From Streptomyces sp. HNM0574 (GTDB taxonomy: Bacteria; Actinomycetota; Actinomycetes; Streptomycetales; Streptomycetaceae), in NCBI RefSeq assembly GCF_012726235.1, contig NZ_JAASAH010000005.1, positions 248,001 through 312,000 on the forward strand: 64,000 bases of DNA. The letters are read 5' to 3'. The notes under the pieces were generated by a model. The model had not been told where the DNA came from and did not search any database. It was given only the letters and a program-made list of their open reading frames with translations. How positions within the stretch are numbered: the first letter of the stretch is position 1; each line of letters starts with the position of its first letter. This document shows, in pieces, positions 39,142 to 47,541 of this stretch. The translations under genes were made by a program, and so were the position numbers.

Positions 39142-39924
39142 TCAGTTCCCCTGTTCGCGGTTGAACTCGCGTACGTGCTTCTCGTGTTGGGCGTACGTCG
39201 TCGAGAAGCGGGTGTCGCCGGGCTTGACGGTGACGAAGTAGAGCCAGTCGCCCTTCGGGGGGTTCGCGGCGGCGCGGAGGGCGTGTTCGCCGGGGTTGTT
39301 GACGGGGGTCGGGGGCAGGCCCTTGTGGCGGTAGGTGTTGTAGGGGCTGTCCAGGCGGGTGTCCGCGTGCGTGGTCGTGAGGGTGGAGCGGCCCAGCGCG
39401 TAGTTGATCGTGGAGTCGAACTCCAGGGGTTTGTGCTGGTCGAGGCGGTTGTCGATGACGCGCGCGACCTTGGCCATGTCCTCGGGGGTGTCCGCCTCCG
39501 CCTGCACGAGGCTGGCGACGACGACCGTCTCGTACGCGCCGGCGTGCGCGTCCGGGATGCGCTCCTTGGCGGTGTTCACCATGTAGGAGAGCAGGGAGGA
39601 CGGGGTGGTGTTCCGGTCGACCGGATAGGTGGCCGGGAAGAGGTAGCCCTCGGGGTTGCCGTGCGCCTGGCGGGGGAGGCCCAGCGTGCCGTCGCGGGCG
39701 CCCTTCTTCGCGGCCTTCTTCGTCGTCCCGGCCGGTTCGCCGAGCGCCTTGTCGATCGCCGCGTACACCTGCGTCGCGCGGTGGCCCTCGGGGATCACGA
39801 GCGTCGCGGGGCGCTGTTCGCCGGACGGACGGATGATCAGCAGCACGGTGACGACCGCGGCGGCCACCAGGACGCAGAGCCCGGCGACCGTCAGCACCAG
39901 CCGTCGCTTCCTCCTGGGAGTCAT
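39142..39924 (-). CDS. MltG-like endolytic murein transglycosylase
   Basis: MltG cleaves nascent glycan strands in the periplasmic face and sets strand length. The 260-residue protein has one N-terminal membrane helix (about 10-31) and the YceG domain: GYLFPATYPVD, VVVASLVQAEADTPEDMAKVARVIDNRL (conserved Glu in QAEA where E. coli has EKET), STINYALGR, DSPYNTYRHKGLPPTPVNNPG and WLYFVTV. It is shorter than E. coli MltG (about 340) because the LysM-like part is reduced. It stands apart from the pyrimidine/aromatic cluster where the main Streptomyces mltG is normally found (from memory), so it may be a second copy. Confidence 0.87.
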   Translation of the reverse strand: MTPRRKRRLVLTVAGLCVLVAAAVVTVLLIIRPSGEQRPATLVIPEGHRATQVYAAIDKALGEPAGTTKKAAKKGARDGTLGLPRQAHGNPEGYLFPATYPVDRNTTPSSLLSYMVNTAKERIPDAHAGAYETVVVASLVQAEADTPEDMAKVARVIDNRLDQHKPLEFDSTINYALGRSTLTTTHADTRLDSPYNTYRHKGLPPTPVNNPGEHALRAAANPPKGDWLYFVTVKPGDTRFSTTYAQHEKHVREFNREQGN

Positions 39925-40035
39925 ACGGGCACGCTACGGCGCGGTCCTGTGCGGTGGGCAGGCGGTGCCCGCCGAGTGGAGCACGGGCGGGGTGAGCGGG
40001 CGGCCGTTGTCAGTGGCCGGGTGCAGGATGTGGTG

Positions 40036-40764
40036 ATGGCGAGGACACGGGCGAACACGACGGGTACGGGCCGGGGTTCGGGTGCGACGGCGGGAGGCGC
40101 GATGGGCGGCGGGACGGCGGGGGTGCAGCGGCCGGAGATCGCGCTGCCCGCGCTGCGGCCGTACGACGGCTCGGGGCTGCGGCCCGGAGGGGACTACGAC
40201 GGGCTGGAGTTCGCGGACACCGACCTCTCGGTCACGGACGCCGCGGGGGCGACGTTCATGGACTGCGGGATCTACCGGTGCTCGCTGGACTCGGCGCGCT
40301 GGGAGCGGGCGCGGCTGATCGACACGGTGGCCGAGGGTGTGTGGGGCGTGGGCACGGATCTCGGGGGCGCCGGGCTGCGGGACGTCGAGCTCGGGGACGT
40401 GCGGATGGGCGGTGTTCAGCTGCACGGGGGTCAGCTGGACCGGGTCCTGGTGCGCGGCGGGAAGATCGACTTCCTGAATCTGCGGCAGGCCGCGCTGAAG
40501 GACGTCGTCTTCGAGGGCTGCGTGCTCGTCGAGCCGGACTTCGCGGGAGCCGTGCTGGAGCGGGTGGCGTTCCCCGGATGCGTGCTGCGCGGCGTCGACT
40601 TCACGCAGGCGACGCTGACGGACGTGGATCTGCGGGACGTCGCGGAGCTGGACATCTCGGCCGGTGCGGGGCGGCTCTCCGGCGCGGTGATCCGCCCGGC
40701 GCAACTGATGGACCTGGCCCCGGTGTTCGCGGCGGAACTGGGCGTACGCGTGGTCGACGGCTGA
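40036..40764 (+). CDS. Pentapeptide-repeat protein
   Basis: This 242-residue protein has a Gly/Thr-rich N-terminus (1-30) then a right-handed beta-helix of A/C-D/x-L-x-x type repeats: LEFADTDLSVTDAAGATFMDC, WERARLIDTVAEG, LRDVELGDVRMGGVQLHGGQL, LNLRQAALKDVVFEGCVLVEPDFAGAVLERVAF. The repeats run through about residue 210. Such cytoplasmic proteins can act as DNA mimics or scaffolds; no specific target is evident. The start ATG 40036 is one of several candidates. Confidence 0.82.
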   Translation: MARTRANTTGTGRGSGATAGGAMGGGTAGVQRPEIALPALRPYDGSGLRPGGDYDGLEFADTDLSVTDAAGATFMDCGIYRCSLDSARWERARLIDTVAEGVWGVGTDLGGAGLRDVELGDVRMGGVQLHGGQLDRVLVRGGKIDFLNLRQAALKDVVFEGCVLVEPDFAGAVLERVAFPGCVLRGVDFTQATLTDVDLRDVAELDISAGAGRLSGAVIRPAQLMDLAPVFAAELGVRVVDG

Positions 40765-40824
40765 GGGCCTGCGCCGGTGCCGGGCGTGCGGGGACGAGGG
40801 CCCCCGTACGCCCGGCGGGGCGGG

Positions 40825-41349
40825 TCAGATGCCGAACGGAGCCGCGTAGCGGACGGTGCCGCGGGGCAGCGGGTCGGCGTCGTCGAGGGTGAGCGCCATC
40901 GAGGCCTCGTCCGGGACGTCGATGCTCAGGCCGATGCCCGCGGCGGAGGCGGGGGTGAAGCCGAAGCGGGGGTAGTACTCGGGGTGCCCGAGGACGACGA
41001 CGTGGTGCTCGCCGCGTTCGCGCGCGTAGTCGAGCGCGGTGCGGATGGCCGCCGAGCCGGCGCCGGTCCGCTGGTGTGCCGGGAGGACGGCGCAGGGCGC
41101 CAGGCACAGCGCCGGTGCCGCGTCGATGTGGCAGCGGGTCAGCAGGGCGTGGGCGACGGGGGCGCCGTGCTGGTCCGTGGCGACGACGGACAGGCCGTCG
41201 ATCCAGGCCGCCGGGTCGGCGCGCAGGGCGTCGACGAGGTCGGCCTCCTCAGCCGTCGGGAAGGCGGCGAGGACGATCTCGCGGATGGCGGGGACGTCGG
41301 CGGCGGTCTCGGCGCGGGTGTGCCAGGTGTGCGTGCGTGATGCGGTCAT
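40825..41349 (-). CDS. GNAT family N-acetyltransferase (YhbS-like)
   Basis: The 174-residue protein has the YhbS type layout: REIVLAAFPTAEEADLVDALR at the N-terminus, VAHALLTRCHID, the CoA loop LAPCAVLPAHQRTGAGSAAIRTAL, and VVVLGHPEYYPRFGFTPAS near the end. The substrate is unknown. A short frame with its own strong ribosome site lies 84 bases upstream and may be a leader peptide. Confidence 0.85.
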   Translation of the reverse strand: MTASRTHTWHTRAETAADVPAIREIVLAAFPTAEEADLVDALRADPAAWIDGLSVVATDQHGAPVAHALLTRCHIDAAPALCLAPCAVLPAHQRTGAGSAAIRTALDYARERGEHHVVVLGHPEYYPRFGFTPASAAGIGLSIDVPDEASMALTLDDADPLPRGTVRYAAPFGI

Positions 41350-41433
41350 GAGGGAGGTGAATCCGTTTCATGGTGGTGTTCGTGGAGGTCGCCCCGCGAG
41401 CTCACGCTCCCGGCGAGGGCGGTGCGGAAGAGA

Positions 41434-41502
41434 TCAGGCCACGGCCCGGGACGTGAGGAGGAACCGGGTGCCGCTCGCGGCGGTGGCCATCTGCGCGGTC
41501 AT
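41434..41502 (-). CDS. Possible 22-residue leader peptide
   Basis: The frame MTAQMATAASGTRFLLTSR (then AVA and stop) is preceded by GGGAGGTGAGG, a very strong ribosome site ending about 4 bases before ATG 41502. It lies between two minus-strand genes, 84 bases ahead of the GNAT start. Short basic peptides with strong ribosome sites are often leaders or small proteins in Streptomyces. No codon runs suggest which amino acid would be sensed. Confidence 0.45.
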   Translation of the reverse strand: MTAQMATAASGTRFLLTSRAVA

Positions 41503-41594
41503 CAACCTCACCTCCCTGAATCTGCTCTTCGGTACGCGTCGGACACGAACGCCGTTCACCGTAACACCGTCGCGGCGGGGCGCCGCCGCCCGCT

Positions 41595-42092
41595 TCAGAC
41601 GCGGGGGTAGCGGCTGTGGAGGAGCCAGGTGGTGGGGTTGTCGGCGAGGCCGTCGTGCATGTCGGTGAGGTCGGCGAGGAGGTCGTGCAGGAAGTCGCGG
41701 GCCTCGCGGCGCAGGAGGGAGTGCTCGAAGGTGAGGGGCCGGGTGCCGGGGTCGTCCCAGTCGGCGCTGATGTCGACCCAGCCGAAGCGGCGCTCGAAGC
41801 GGAGGAGGTCGGTGGTCTCCGTCAGGTCCAGCTCGGCGCGGTGCGGGCCGGGGGAGCGGCTGCCGCGCGGGTCGCCGTCCAGCAGCTCGACGATGTCGCA
41901 GAGGGCCCAGGCGAAGTCGAGTACGGGCACCCATCCCCAGGCCGTGGACACCTCGCGGTCGGCCCTGGTGTCGGCGAGGTAGAAGTCGCCGCAGAAGAGG
42001 TCGTGACGCAGGGCCCGGACGTCCGCGGTGCGGTAGTCCGTCTGCGGGGGGTCGGGGAAGCGGCGGGAGAGGGAGTAGCCGATGTCGAGCAC
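41595..42092 (-). CDS. Hypothetical protein, 165 aa
   Basis: An acidic soluble protein starts MLDIGYSLSRRFPDPPQTDYRT. It contains LFCGDFYLADTRADREVSTAWGW, VPVLDFAWALCDIVELLDG, LTETTDLLRFERRFGWVDISADW and a conserved-looking C-terminal helix (REARDFLHDLLADLTDMHDGL). There is no signal peptide or membrane helix. I do not recognise a family; the pattern suggests a small immunity- or contact-type protein, but this is weak. The GTG start at 42092 gives a compact protein. Confidence 0.7.
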   Translation of the reverse strand: MLDIGYSLSRRFPDPPQTDYRTADVRALRHDLFCGDFYLADTRADREVSTAWGWVPVLDFAWALCDIVELLDGDPRGSRSPGPHRAELDLTETTDLLRFERRFGWVDISADWDDPGTRPLTFEHSLLRREARDFLHDLLADLTDMHDGLADNPTTWLLHSRYPRV

Positions 42093-42123
42093 GGACAGAT
42101 GGTGTCACGGGCCCGGGGACGGC

Positions 42124-42154
42124 CGGGGCCCGGCGTACGTGGTGCCGGGCCCCG
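42124..42154 (-). terminator. terD terminator
   Basis: A perfect 11-bp stem (42124-42134 with 42144-42154) with a 9-base loop, 24 bases past the terD stop. Confidence 0.7.
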
Positions 42155-42178
42155 AGCCGTGGGCGTCAGGAGGTGACG

Positions 42179-42754
42179 TCAGACGTTGACGCCGAAGTCC
42201 TGGGCGATGCCGACGAGGCCGGAGGCGTAGCCCTGGCCGACGGCGCGGAACTTCCACTCCGCGCCGTTGCGGTACAGCTCGCCGAAGACCATGGCGGTCT
42301 CGGTGGCGGCGTCCTCGCTCAGGTCGTAGCGGGCGATCTCGGACTGGTCGGCCTGGTTGATGATGCGGATGAAGGCGTTCCGCACCTGGCCGAAGTTCTG
42401 GCTGCGCGACTCGGCGTCGTAGATGGACACCGGGAAGACGATCTTGTCGATGTCCGCCGGCAGCGCGCTGAGGTTGACGTTGATCTGCTCGTCGTCGCCC
42501 TCGCCCTCGCCGGTGACGTTGTCGCCGGTGTGGACGATCGACTGGTCCGGCGTCGCCTTGTTGTTGAAGAAGACGAAGTGCTGGTCCGAGTAGACCTTGC
42601 TGCTCGGGTTGACCGCGATGGCGCTCGCGTCGAGGTCGAAGTCCGTGCCGGTGGTCGTGCGGACGTCCCAGCCGAGGCCGACCGTGACGGCCGTGAGGCC
42701 CGGCGCCTCCTTGGTGAGGGAGACGTTGCCGCCCTTGGACAGGCTTACAGCCAT
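42179..42754 (-). CDS. TerD family stress protein
   Basis: The 191-residue protein is a full TerD domain: [41 protein letters not shown], the Ca2+-binding acidic segment [19 protein letters not shown] and [26 protein letters not shown]. TerD proteins bind calcium and affect tellurite resistance, development or phage response. Streptomyces have many paralogues and here it is alone, without terA/B/C/Z. Confidence 0.95.
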   Translation of the reverse strand: MAVSLSKGGNVSLTKEAPGLTAVTVGLGWDVRTTTGTDFDLDASAIAVNPSSKVYSDQHFVFFNNKATPDQSIVHTGDNVTGEGEGDDEQINVNLSALPADIDKIVFPVSIYDAESRSQNFGQVRNAFIRIINQADQSEIARYDLSEDAATETAMVFGELYRNGAEWKFRAVGQGYASGLVGIAQDFGVNV

Positions 42755-42966
42755 GGGGATGCCCTTCTGTCGAAGTACGTGGTGAGGTCGTTCTCCTCAC
42801 CCTGCACAACGCGCCTGGGGCAAAGCCGGGTTCCACGTTTCGGACCTTGATTGCGTCGCGTGCTCCGGCGGACGTGCGACGCGGCGCGATCCGGCCACCT
42901 CGCGGGCCTGACGGGGCCGTTCCGCGGCGGAAATCCGGGTGACGGGGCCACCCGGGAGGCGGGATC

Positions 42967-43404
42967 ATGGGACACATGTCCGGTCCCTATGTCATCCGCG
43001 GCTCGGTCTCCCTGCCGGAGTCCGAGCTCTCGTGGCGTTTCTCGCGCTCCTCGGGGCCGGGTGGGCAGCACGTCAACACCAGCGACAGCCGGGCCGAGCT
43101 CCGCTTCGACCTCGCCGCGACCCACGCGCTCCCCGAGGTGTGGAAGGAGCGCGCGCTGGAGCGGCTGGCCGGGCGGCTGACGGACGGGGTGCTGGTCGTA
43201 CGGGCGAGTGAGCACCGGTCGCAGTGGCGGAACCGGGAGACGGCGGCCGTGCGGATGGCTTCGCTGCTCGCGGAGGCGACGGCTCCGCCGCCGCGGGCGC
43301 GGCGGAAGAAGAAGGTGTCGCGGGGGGCGAATGAGCGGCGGCTTCGGGCGAAGCAGCGGCAGGGGGAGTTGAAGCGGGGGCGGTCCGGGCGGGGGTGGGA
43401 CTAG
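42967..43404 (+). CDS. arfB: Peptidyl-tRNA hydrolase ArfB
   Basis: ArfB rescues stalled ribosomes by hydrolysing peptidyl-tRNA. The 145-residue protein has the catalytic GGQ in SRSSGPGGQHVNTSDSRAEL and the basic C-terminal tail (RARRKKKVSRGANERRLRAKQRQGELKRGR) that enters the mRNA channel. ATG 42967 or the in-frame ATG 42976 are both possible. Length is typical. Confidence 0.95.
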   Translation: MGHMSGPYVIRGSVSLPESELSWRFSRSSGPGGQHVNTSDSRAELRFDLAATHALPEVWKERALERLAGRLTDGVLVVRASEHRSQWRNRETAAVRMASLLAEATAPPPRARRKKKVSRGANERRLRAKQRQGELKRGRSGRGWD

Positions 43405-43721
43405 GGCTGCCGCCCTGCTCGGGGGCTTCGCTTCGCGGGGTGCGGCTGTTTGTGTGCTGCGGGGTGCGGGTGCGTCGTGGCTGGGCTTTTTGCGCAGTTC
43501 CCCGCGCCCCTTTTCGCGGGCCGGCCCCGCTTGGGAGGTCTGCGCCGAGGCGCAGGGCTGGCAAGCGCAGCGCGCTCACCCCGGCGCGGGGTGCTCATCG
43601 CCGTCACCGGACCACCCCGTACGCCGTGGCCGTTCGCGCAGTTCCCCGCGCCCCCAAGAAGCGCCGTTCCCCGCGCCCCCAGGAGGGCGCCGTTCCCCGC
43701 GCCCCTGGCGGGGCGCGCCCC
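43405..43721. repeat. Intergenic cluster of GTTCCCCGCGCCCC repeats
   Basis: The 317-base gap has no gene. It holds four copies of a repeat with core GTTCCCCGCGCCCC: a full copy with the GTGCTGCGGGGTGCGGG leader (43454-43512), then 43636-43655, 43665-43680 and 43692-43705, the last three about 27-29 bases apart. A related copy lies before ppk. Confidence 0.7.
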
Positions 43722-44324
43722 TCAGCCCAAGGTGCGGTAGCGCCCCCGGTAGTACGTGAGGGGGCCCGTGTCGTCGGTGTGCTGGAGGGTGGTGGCGAGG
43801 ACGTGGCCGATGACGAGGGTGTGGTCGCCGGCGGCGATCCGCTGCTCGGTGCGGCACTCGACGGCGGCGAGCGCGTCGTCCACGACGGGGGCGCCGGACG
43901 CCTGGCCGCGGGTGTGCGGGAGTTCGGTGAACAGGAGGCGGTCGCTGAGCCTGCCCTTCATCGCGAACCGGCCGGCGGTCTGGCGCTGCGCGTCGGTGAG
44001 GAGGGAGACCGCCCAGAGCGGCTGGCGCTCCAGGAGTTCGTCCATCCGGGAGCCGGTGCGGACGCTGACGAGGACGAGCGGCGGTTCGAGGGAGACGGAG
44101 AGGAAGGCGGTGGCGGTCATGCCGACGTCGGCGCCGCGCGGGCCGTCCTCCGGGTCGTAGGCCGTCACCAGCACCACGCCCGCCGCCAGTCGCGCCATCG
44201 CGGCGCGGAACTCGTCCTCGCTCACCCCACCAGCATGGGGCATCGGCGCGGGGGCGGCGGGGTCGGCGGCGGGGGAGGCCGTGGGGAGGGAAGGGACCGT
44301 CTGCTGCTGCACTGCTTGGGACAC
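43722..44324 (-). CDS. Flavin reductase domain protein
   Basis: The conserved domain has SEDEFRAAMARLAAGVVLVTAY, GMTATAFLSVSLEPPLVLVSVRTGSRM, WAVSLLTDAQRQTAGRFA and DHTLVIGHVLA, the FMN-binding flavin reductase (HpaC/ActVB-like) fold. These NAD(P)H:FMN oxidoreductases often supply FMNH2 to two-component monooxygenases; no partner oxygenase is adjacent. The start is uncertain: GTG 44324, GTG 44345 or ATG 44243. The Ala/Pro-rich first 27 residues are low complexity. Confidence 0.85.
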   Translation of the reverse strand: MSQAVQQQTVPSLPTASPAADPAAPAPMPHAGGVSEDEFRAAMARLAAGVVLVTAYDPEDGPRGADVGMTATAFLSVSLEPPLVLVSVRTGSRMDELLERQPLWAVSLLTDAQRQTAGRFAMKGRLSDRLLFTELPHTRGQASGAPVVDDALAAVECRTEQRIAAGDHTLVIGHVLATTLQHTDDTGPLTYYRGRYRTLG

Positions 44325-44391
44325 GTCAAGAACGCTAACGAACACCGGATGCCCCGTGCATCGGCCTCCCGCCCGAGCATGCGCCGCGCGG

Positions 44392-44403
44392 GGTCCTAGG
44401 ACC
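44392..44403. promoter_or_regulatory. 12-base perfect palindrome
   Basis: GGTCCTAGGACC lies 47-70 bases upstream of the flavin reductase start candidates. It contains CTAG, rare in high-GC Streptomyces, and may be an operator. Confidence 0.35.
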
Positions 44404-44599
44404 TTCCGCCGGTGACGGGTGCGGTCCCACCTGGCCGGATTCGACGGCAATGGTCCCGCCGCGGTCCCGCCCCGTGCGAAGGTGATCACGTATTCAACAA
44501 CCGGGCAGGTGTGGCAGGCTCCCACGCAGCGCGCTCAATACACCACACACGCTTGTGACTTGAGCCACATAATGCGGGAAATGTTGACCCTGTGTACCG

Positions 44600-44614
44600 A
44601 GTGAAGAGCTCGCT
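44600..44614. promoter_or_regulatory. Candidate BldD box upstream of the GGDEF gene
   Basis: AGTGA-AGAGC-TCGCT fits the BldD consensus AGTGA(N5)TCACT except one base. It lies 30-95 bases before the candidate starts. BldD control of cdgB is known in Streptomyces. Confidence 0.4.
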
Positions 44615-44694
44615 GTGATTCAGTGGCCGATGGCAGTTGGACAATGACGTCCCGCGAACACCTGGAGTTGACTCACGAGGCTCAGGGGAGGGCG

Positions 44695-46449
44695 ATGGAA
44701 ACCGAGTCGGAGCCCTATGTCCGCCTCGCCAGCCTGCGTCAGCTGCACCGCGTCGTGGCCGAGCTGAACACCGCGCGGAGCCTCGCCGACACCCTGCAGA
44801 CCGTCGCGGACGGCGTCGTGTCCGGGCTCGGGTTCGGGATCGCGGCCGTCCACCTCGTACGCCAGGACGGCGATCTGGTCGTCGCGGCCGTCGCGGGCAG
44901 TGCCGGGGCCGAGGCGATGATGGCGGGCCGGGTGGGCGCGCGCGCCTCCTGGGAACGCCGCCTGTCGATGGGGGAGCGCTGGGGCGAGCTCTGCTTCATC
45001 CCGTACACCGAGGGCTGGGTGCTCGACGAGGACGACGTACCGCAGTGGAACCCCGCGGGCCCCGCACCGTCCCGGCCCGACGAGTGGCACCCGATGGACC
45101 GGCTCTTCGCCCCGCTGTACGCCTCCGACGACGAGCTCCTCGGCGTCCTCTCCGTCGACAAGCCGCGCAACGGCCGCCGCCCCGGCGCCTGGGGCCGCGA
45201 GGCGCTGCAGATGTACTGCTTCCAGGCGGCCATCGCGATCAGCAACGCCCGGCTCCGCTCGAACATGCAGCGCGCGCTGGTCCGGCTGGAGCGGGAGCAG
45301 TCGGCGCTGCGGGCCAGCGAGGAGAGCTTCCGGGTGGCGTTCGAGTACGCGCCGAGCGGCATGGCCGTCGCCGAGATGGGCGGCGACCAGCACGGGCGCC
45401 TGATACGTATCAACGACGCCCTGTGCCGGCTCCTCGGGCGGCCCGCCTCCGCGATGCGCCGCTACTCCTTCTCGGACCTCGTCCACCCCTCCGACATCGG
45501 CACCCTGCTGCGCACCTCGGCCGAGGGCGGGCGGGCCGAGCTCCGGCTGGCGCGGCGGGACGGCTCCTACGTCTGGGTCTCGCTGCGCAACTCCGTCGTC
45601 GCCGACGCGGCCGACGGCCCCCGCTTCCTCCTCACCCACGTCGAGGACATCGAGGAGCGCAAGCGGCACGAACTCCAGCTGGCCCACCGCGCCAGCCACG
45701 ACTCCCTCACCGGCCTCCCCAACAGCGCCGAGCTGCGCGCGCGGCTCAACGCCCGCCTCTGCCCGCACCCGGAACCGCAGGTCGCGGGCGTCCCGGGCGG
45801 GTACGGGACGGGCTACGACGGGGCCCCGCGCGAGGCGGCCGGGTACGGCAACGGCACCGCGTACGGGACGGGCCTCGGGCACGGCGGCAACGGCTACGGG
45901 TTCAGCCCGGACAGCCTGGACACCCTCGACAGCTTCGGCGGGCTCGGCGGCCTCGGCGGCGGCCCGGGCGGCGCGGCCGCGGGCGCCGAGTACGTGCCGC
46001 CGGACCCGCACCATGTGCACGCGGTGCCGCCCGACCCGGAGCGGGAGGGCGAGAAGGGGCTCGCGGTGCTCTTCTGCGACCTCGACGGCTTCAAGTCGAT
46101 CAACGACAGGTTCGGCCACCACTGCGGCGACGCCGTCCTGATCGAGGTCGCGCGGCGGCTGTCCGGCGGGGTGCGGGACAACGACACCGTGGCCCGTATG
46201 GGCGGCGACGAGTTCGTCGTCCTCGCGGACGGACTCGGCCCGGCGGACGCCCAGGATCTGGCCGTCCGGCTGCGGAACGCGATCATCCCGCCGATCCGGG
46301 TGGACAACCGCGCGGTGCGGGTGGGCGCCAGTTTCGGCATCGGCTGGGCGGGCTGCGGGATGACCGCCGAGGAGGTCCTGCAATCCGCCGACCAGCGCAT
46401 GTACGTGGAGAAGCGCTCGCGCGCGAAGAGTCAGCGGCGCGCGGGCTGA
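44695..46449 (+). CDS. cdgB: GAF-PAS-GGDEF diguanylate cyclase (CdgB-like)
   Basis: This protein makes c-di-GMP, which acts on BldD in Streptomyces. From ATG 44695 the 584 residues contain a GAF-like domain (about 15-180), a PAS/PAC pair (about 185-330: SFRVAFEYAPSGMAVAEM, GSYVWVSLRNSVV) and a GGDEF domain. The catalytic motif is intact (RMGGDEF), and an RxxD I-site (RDND) stands five residues before it, so product inhibition is likely. The domain is unusual: between SLTGLPNSAELRARLNARL and LAVLFCDLDGFKSIND lies an insertion of about 85 residues, Gly/Tyr-rich. ATG 44644 is an alternative start; the downstream one has GGGGAGG just ahead. Confidence 0.9.
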   Translation: METESEPYVRLASLRQLHRVVAELNTARSLADTLQTVADGVVSGLGFGIAAVHLVRQDGDLVVAAVAGSAGAEAMMAGRVGARASWERRLSMGERWGELCFIPYTEGWVLDEDDVPQWNPAGPAPSRPDEWHPMDRLFAPLYASDDELLGVLSVDKPRNGRRPGAWGREALQMYCFQAAIAISNARLRSNMQRALVRLEREQSALRASEESFRVAFEYAPSGMAVAEMGGDQHGRLIRINDALCRLLGRPASAMRRYSFSDLVHPSDIGTLLRTSAEGGRAELRLARRDGSYVWVSLRNSVVADAADGPRFLLTHVEDIEERKRHELQLAHRASHDSLTGLPNSAELRARLNARLCPHPEPQVAGVPGGYGTGYDGAPREAAGYGNGTAYGTGLGHGGNGYGFSPDSLDTLDSFGGLGGLGGGPGGAAAGAEYVPPDPHHVHAVPPDPEREGEKGLAVLFCDLDGFKSINDRFGHHCGDAVLIEVARRLSGGVRDNDTVARMGGDEFVVLADGLGPADAQDLAVRLRNAIIPPIRVDNRAVRVGASFGIGWAGCGMTAEEVLQSADQRMYVEKRSRAKSQRRAG

Positions 46450-46589
46450 GCGGGCCGGCGAGGACGCGTACGCGCCCCGTGTGCACGGCTTCACGCCGTG
46501 TCCGCCGCTGCTCCATCCGGCGTTGCCCGGTGCCTCATTCCGGAGAGGTAGGCTCAGCCGGATACCTGACGCAGTAGGGAGTGAAAGGG

Positions 46590-47519
46590 ATGACCGCCGA
46601 GAACCGCGGCACGGCCCCCGAGGGCGACGATCCGTTCGCCCACCTGTACCGCCAGGAAGGCGGCGGCCCGGCGGCTTCGCAGCCCGGCGTCCCTCGGCGT
46701 TCGTACAACCAGGTCCGCACCGTCGGTGAGCGCCAGTACGGTGGTCAGCAGGCGCACTCCACGGCCGGCTACCCCACGGCGGGGCAGTCGAGCGCGCACT
46801 ACGCGGCGCCCGAGACGGTGCCCGGCGGCCGGGCCGCGGCCCGGCAGGCGCAGGGCGGTCACGGCGGCGCGGCCCGCGGCCGGCGCGGGAACGGGCTGCT
46901 GATCGGGGCGATAGCCGTCGTCGCGGCGGTCGTCGTGGGGATCGGTTCCGCGGTCTTCTTCAACAGCGACGACGGCAACGCGGCGGGCACCGACCAGGCC
47001 GGATCCGGCAGTTCCGCGGGCGCCGGTGACGCCGGCGCGGGCGGCGGCGAGCAGGAGCCGGGCGACGGCGAGAAGCAGCAGGCCAAGCAGCAGGACCTGC
47101 CCAAGCAGGACGCGGCGACGCTCCGGCTCGACGGCGGCACCAGCGTCGCCAAGGACGTGAAGGGCGCCCAGGGCAAGGGCGGCACCTACGTCGCGGGGCT
47201 GAACGCCGTCGGCGCCAAGGTGACGTGGAACGTCAAGGCGCCCGAGGCGGGCAAGTACAAGCTGAAGGTGCGCTACGGCATCCCCGGCGAGGACGCGAAC
47301 GCCACCCTCGTCGTGAACGGGCAGGCCAACCCGCAGCCGCTCGGCATGAAGAACTTCATCGGCTCCCCGAAGGGCGACTGGGAGAAGGGCTGGCAGACCA
47401 CCTGGGCCCCCGTCACCCTCGACAAGGGCGCGAACAACATCGCGCTGGTGTGCGGCCACGGCAACAAGTGCAACGCCAACCTCGACCAGCTGTGGCTGGC
47501 CCCGGCCGGCGGCGCGTAA
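46590..47519 (+). CDS. Membrane-anchored CBM35-type carbohydrate-binding protein
   Basis: This 309-residue protein has a Gln/Gly/Pro-rich cytoplasmic N-terminus (about 1-98), one membrane helix (about 102-125, GLLIGAIAVVAAVVVGIG), a Gly/Ala/Glu linker, and a beta-sandwich domain (about 170-309): LNAVGAKVTWNVKAPEAGKYKLKVRYGI, ANATLVVNGQ and NNIALVCGHGNKCNANLDQLWL. This is the CBM35/CBM6-like fold. With the N-terminus in, the domain lies outside the membrane and may bind peptidoglycan or glycans. A ribosome site GGGAG lies 8 bases before ATG 46590. Confidence 0.8.
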   Translation: MTAENRGTAPEGDDPFAHLYRQEGGGPAASQPGVPRRSYNQVRTVGERQYGGQQAHSTAGYPTAGQSSAHYAAPETVPGGRAAARQAQGGHGGAARGRRGNGLLIGAIAVVAAVVVGIGSAVFFNSDDGNAAGTDQAGSGSSAGAGDAGAGGGEQEPGDGEKQQAKQQDLPKQDAATLRLDGGTSVAKDVKGAQGKGGTYVAGLNAVGAKVTWNVKAPEAGKYKLKVRYGIPGEDANATLVVNGQANPQPLGMKNFIGSPKGDWEKGWQTTWAPVTLDKGANNIALVCGHGNKCNANLDQLWLAPAGGA

Positions 47520-47541
47520 CTCCCCGTTGCCCAGGGCCCGT

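Noticed and set aside
43636..43705. CRISPR-like array
   Set aside because: Repeats are short, GC-rich and uneven, spacers are only about 13 bases, and there are no cas genes; it is an intergenic repeat cluster.
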